This document shows, piece by piece, positions 63,201 through 64,000 of a DNA stretch of 64,000 nucleotides (position 1 is its first letter; each line of letters begins with the position of its first letter). Origin of the DNA: Aquila chrysaetos chrysaetos. Lineage: Eukaryota > Chordata > Aves > Accipitriformes > Accipitridae. Below the pieces are notes generated by a model. It was not told where the DNA came from and did not search any database. It saw only the letters and a program-made list of their open reading frames with translations. The DNA lies in assembly GCF_900496995.4 (NCBI RefSeq), contig NC_044019.1, forward strand, positions 4,313,501 to 4,377,500, written 5' to 3'. A program made the position numbers and the translations under genes.

Positions 63201-64000
63201 TAGTTCCTTGGCCTTCAGGACCTTGAGGCACAGTTTGCACAATTAGTCCTGGCTAGGTGAGTCAGTGGTGCACATACTCTCACCCCACTTAGAGACAGGC
63301 AAAATAAGGGTCAGAAAGGCTGTATCACCTCACAGATATCTTAGACTCAAATGAGGGCTGGGATATAAATACACTGCTCCAAGAATAGGTGAGGGACACA
63401 CTGACCTATCTCCCCCTCCTCTATCTGCCCAAGAGCTGTAGGCAAATGCACAGACTCCTGCCCCTGTGCTTCCTGCTCAGGCACAGCTCATGCTCTGACC
63501 TGCATGCACTAAGTGGCTGATCTAGAAATGCAACCAGCATTTCTGCAGGCACCTCTTTAAAAAAAAAAAAGGGGGGGGGGGTGTAGTAGTTATTCTAAGC
63601 TGCAGTCATGCAAAGAGGTCTGCTCCAGGATGACTCTGCTGTATGAGCAGCTGTTGTTTCAGAAAGCAAAAGGAAGAAAAGAAATGTTTGAAGCCAAACA
63701 GCTAATGATATCAGTGAAAGGGTGCTGAGAGTCTTTACTTTAAGAAGTCACAGTAGGGGCTGTCCACTCTCCCACCCCAAGGACTGATAAAATTGCTCTG
63801 TTGCTTTGCGAAGGCTTGTTTGTGTAATTAACAAAGCAGGCTATAGATTAACTTGTTTTAGCCCAAACTAGGTCTAAGCAGGTGTAACACTACTGTGGCT
63901 TCAACTGTCAAAGCAGAGCACAGAACAGGTTCAGTAAGGGGCAGGATTTTTACCTTCAGTCGGATTTCTTGTGCTTGTTCCTCTATTTTTTGTTCCAACA
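54239..64000 (-). CDS. UBXN11: UBXN11 (SOC/socius), SEP-UBX protein, 3' part (11 exons in window)
   Basis: Minus-strand exons: 63954-64000 (partial), 63115-63169, 61988-62064, 61379-61493, 59750-59967, 59341-59418, 57783-57903, 56513-56616, 56204-56271, 55272-55418, 54239-54404. All phases agree, giving 397 C-terminal residues. In order there is a coiled coil (LEQKIEEQAQEIRLK...IAELEEKMK), the block FLNDYGLIWVGE, and a SEP domain (TPGGARLRQPEPLPLTLYQNG, then GPFRPYEDPSTQQCLQDIMDGYFPSELQ). A UBX domain follows (CTLRIKSESGEQTYIIKM to QECGLIPNVSLLLRR). SEP-UBX proteins are p97/VCP cofactors. Mammalian UBXN11 binds Rnd GTPases and affects actin organisation. Translation stops 15 residues after the UBX core. 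The long Gly-Pro repeat tail that I remember in human UBXN11 is absent. The 5' exons lie beyond the right edge. Confidence 0.94.
59968..61378 (-). other. UBXN11: UBXN11 intron, no feature seen
   Basis: This is the largest UBXN11 intron that I could search around. No extra exon with conserved coding was found. The other introns (57904-59340, 56617-57782, 62065-63114 and 63170-63953) are likewise unique DNA. An A-run next to a G-run lies at about 63559-63582. Confidence 0.55.

Overview
The window is nuclear DNA of a bird, most likely a neoavian species, from a gene-dense GC-rich segment of microchromosome type. Three things point this way. First, the gene order PDIK1L, FAM110D, C1orf232, ZNF593, ZNF593OS-like, CNKSR1, CEP85, SH3BGRL3, UBXN11 is the block found in human 1p36.11. 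Second, the introns are short and full of G-rich minisatellites. Third, there is a solo LTR of a type I know from neoavian genomes. No bacterial or viral gene system is present, and all protein genes are spliced vertebrate genes. The exon joins given here were checked by hand for GT/AG sites and codon phase.

Layout. A decanucleotide-like minisatellite fills about 190-990. PDIK1L (+) starts at a CpG island near 2.1 kb and ends near 11.2 kb. A gene desert holds an antisense solo LTR at 14091-14672. FAM110D (+, 17.7-20.5 kb) faces C1orf232 (-, 20.8-22.2 kb) tail to tail. C1orf232 and ZNF593 (+, 22.7-23.9 kb) diverge from a shared promoter region that contains a 21-bp-phased GGGCGTGG array. A small minus-strand gene for a 65-residue single-pass membrane protein (24.7-26.0 kb) lies head to head with CNKSR1 (+, 26.9-34.3 kb), which is intact in 21 exons and 817 residues. 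Between CNKSR1 and CEP85 lies a decayed four-pass PMP22/claudin-like gene (-), cut off at its 5' side by a second solo LTR (35586-36244). In mammals CATSPER4 occupies this interval. CEP85 (+, 36.8-49.3 kb, 14 exons, 783 residues) is followed by SH3BGRL3 (+, 50.4-52.6 kb). SH3BGRL3 converges on UBXN11 (-), of which the last 11 exons (397 residues) are in the window and which continues past the right edge.

The genes do not form one pathway. They are a conserved neighbourhood: a protein kinase (PDIK1L), a centrosome/spindle-associated family member (FAM110D), a 60S ribosome biogenesis zinc finger (ZNF593), a Ras/Raf and Rho scaffold (CNKSR1), a centrosome duplication and disjunction factor (CEP85), a thioredoxin-fold small protein (SH3BGRL3) and a SEP/UBX adaptor (UBXN11).

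The observations most worth checking are the micropeptide gene, the coding 51-bp minisatellite in CNKSR1, the helically phased promoter array of ZNF593, and the PMP22/claudin-like pseudogene with the adjoining LTR.
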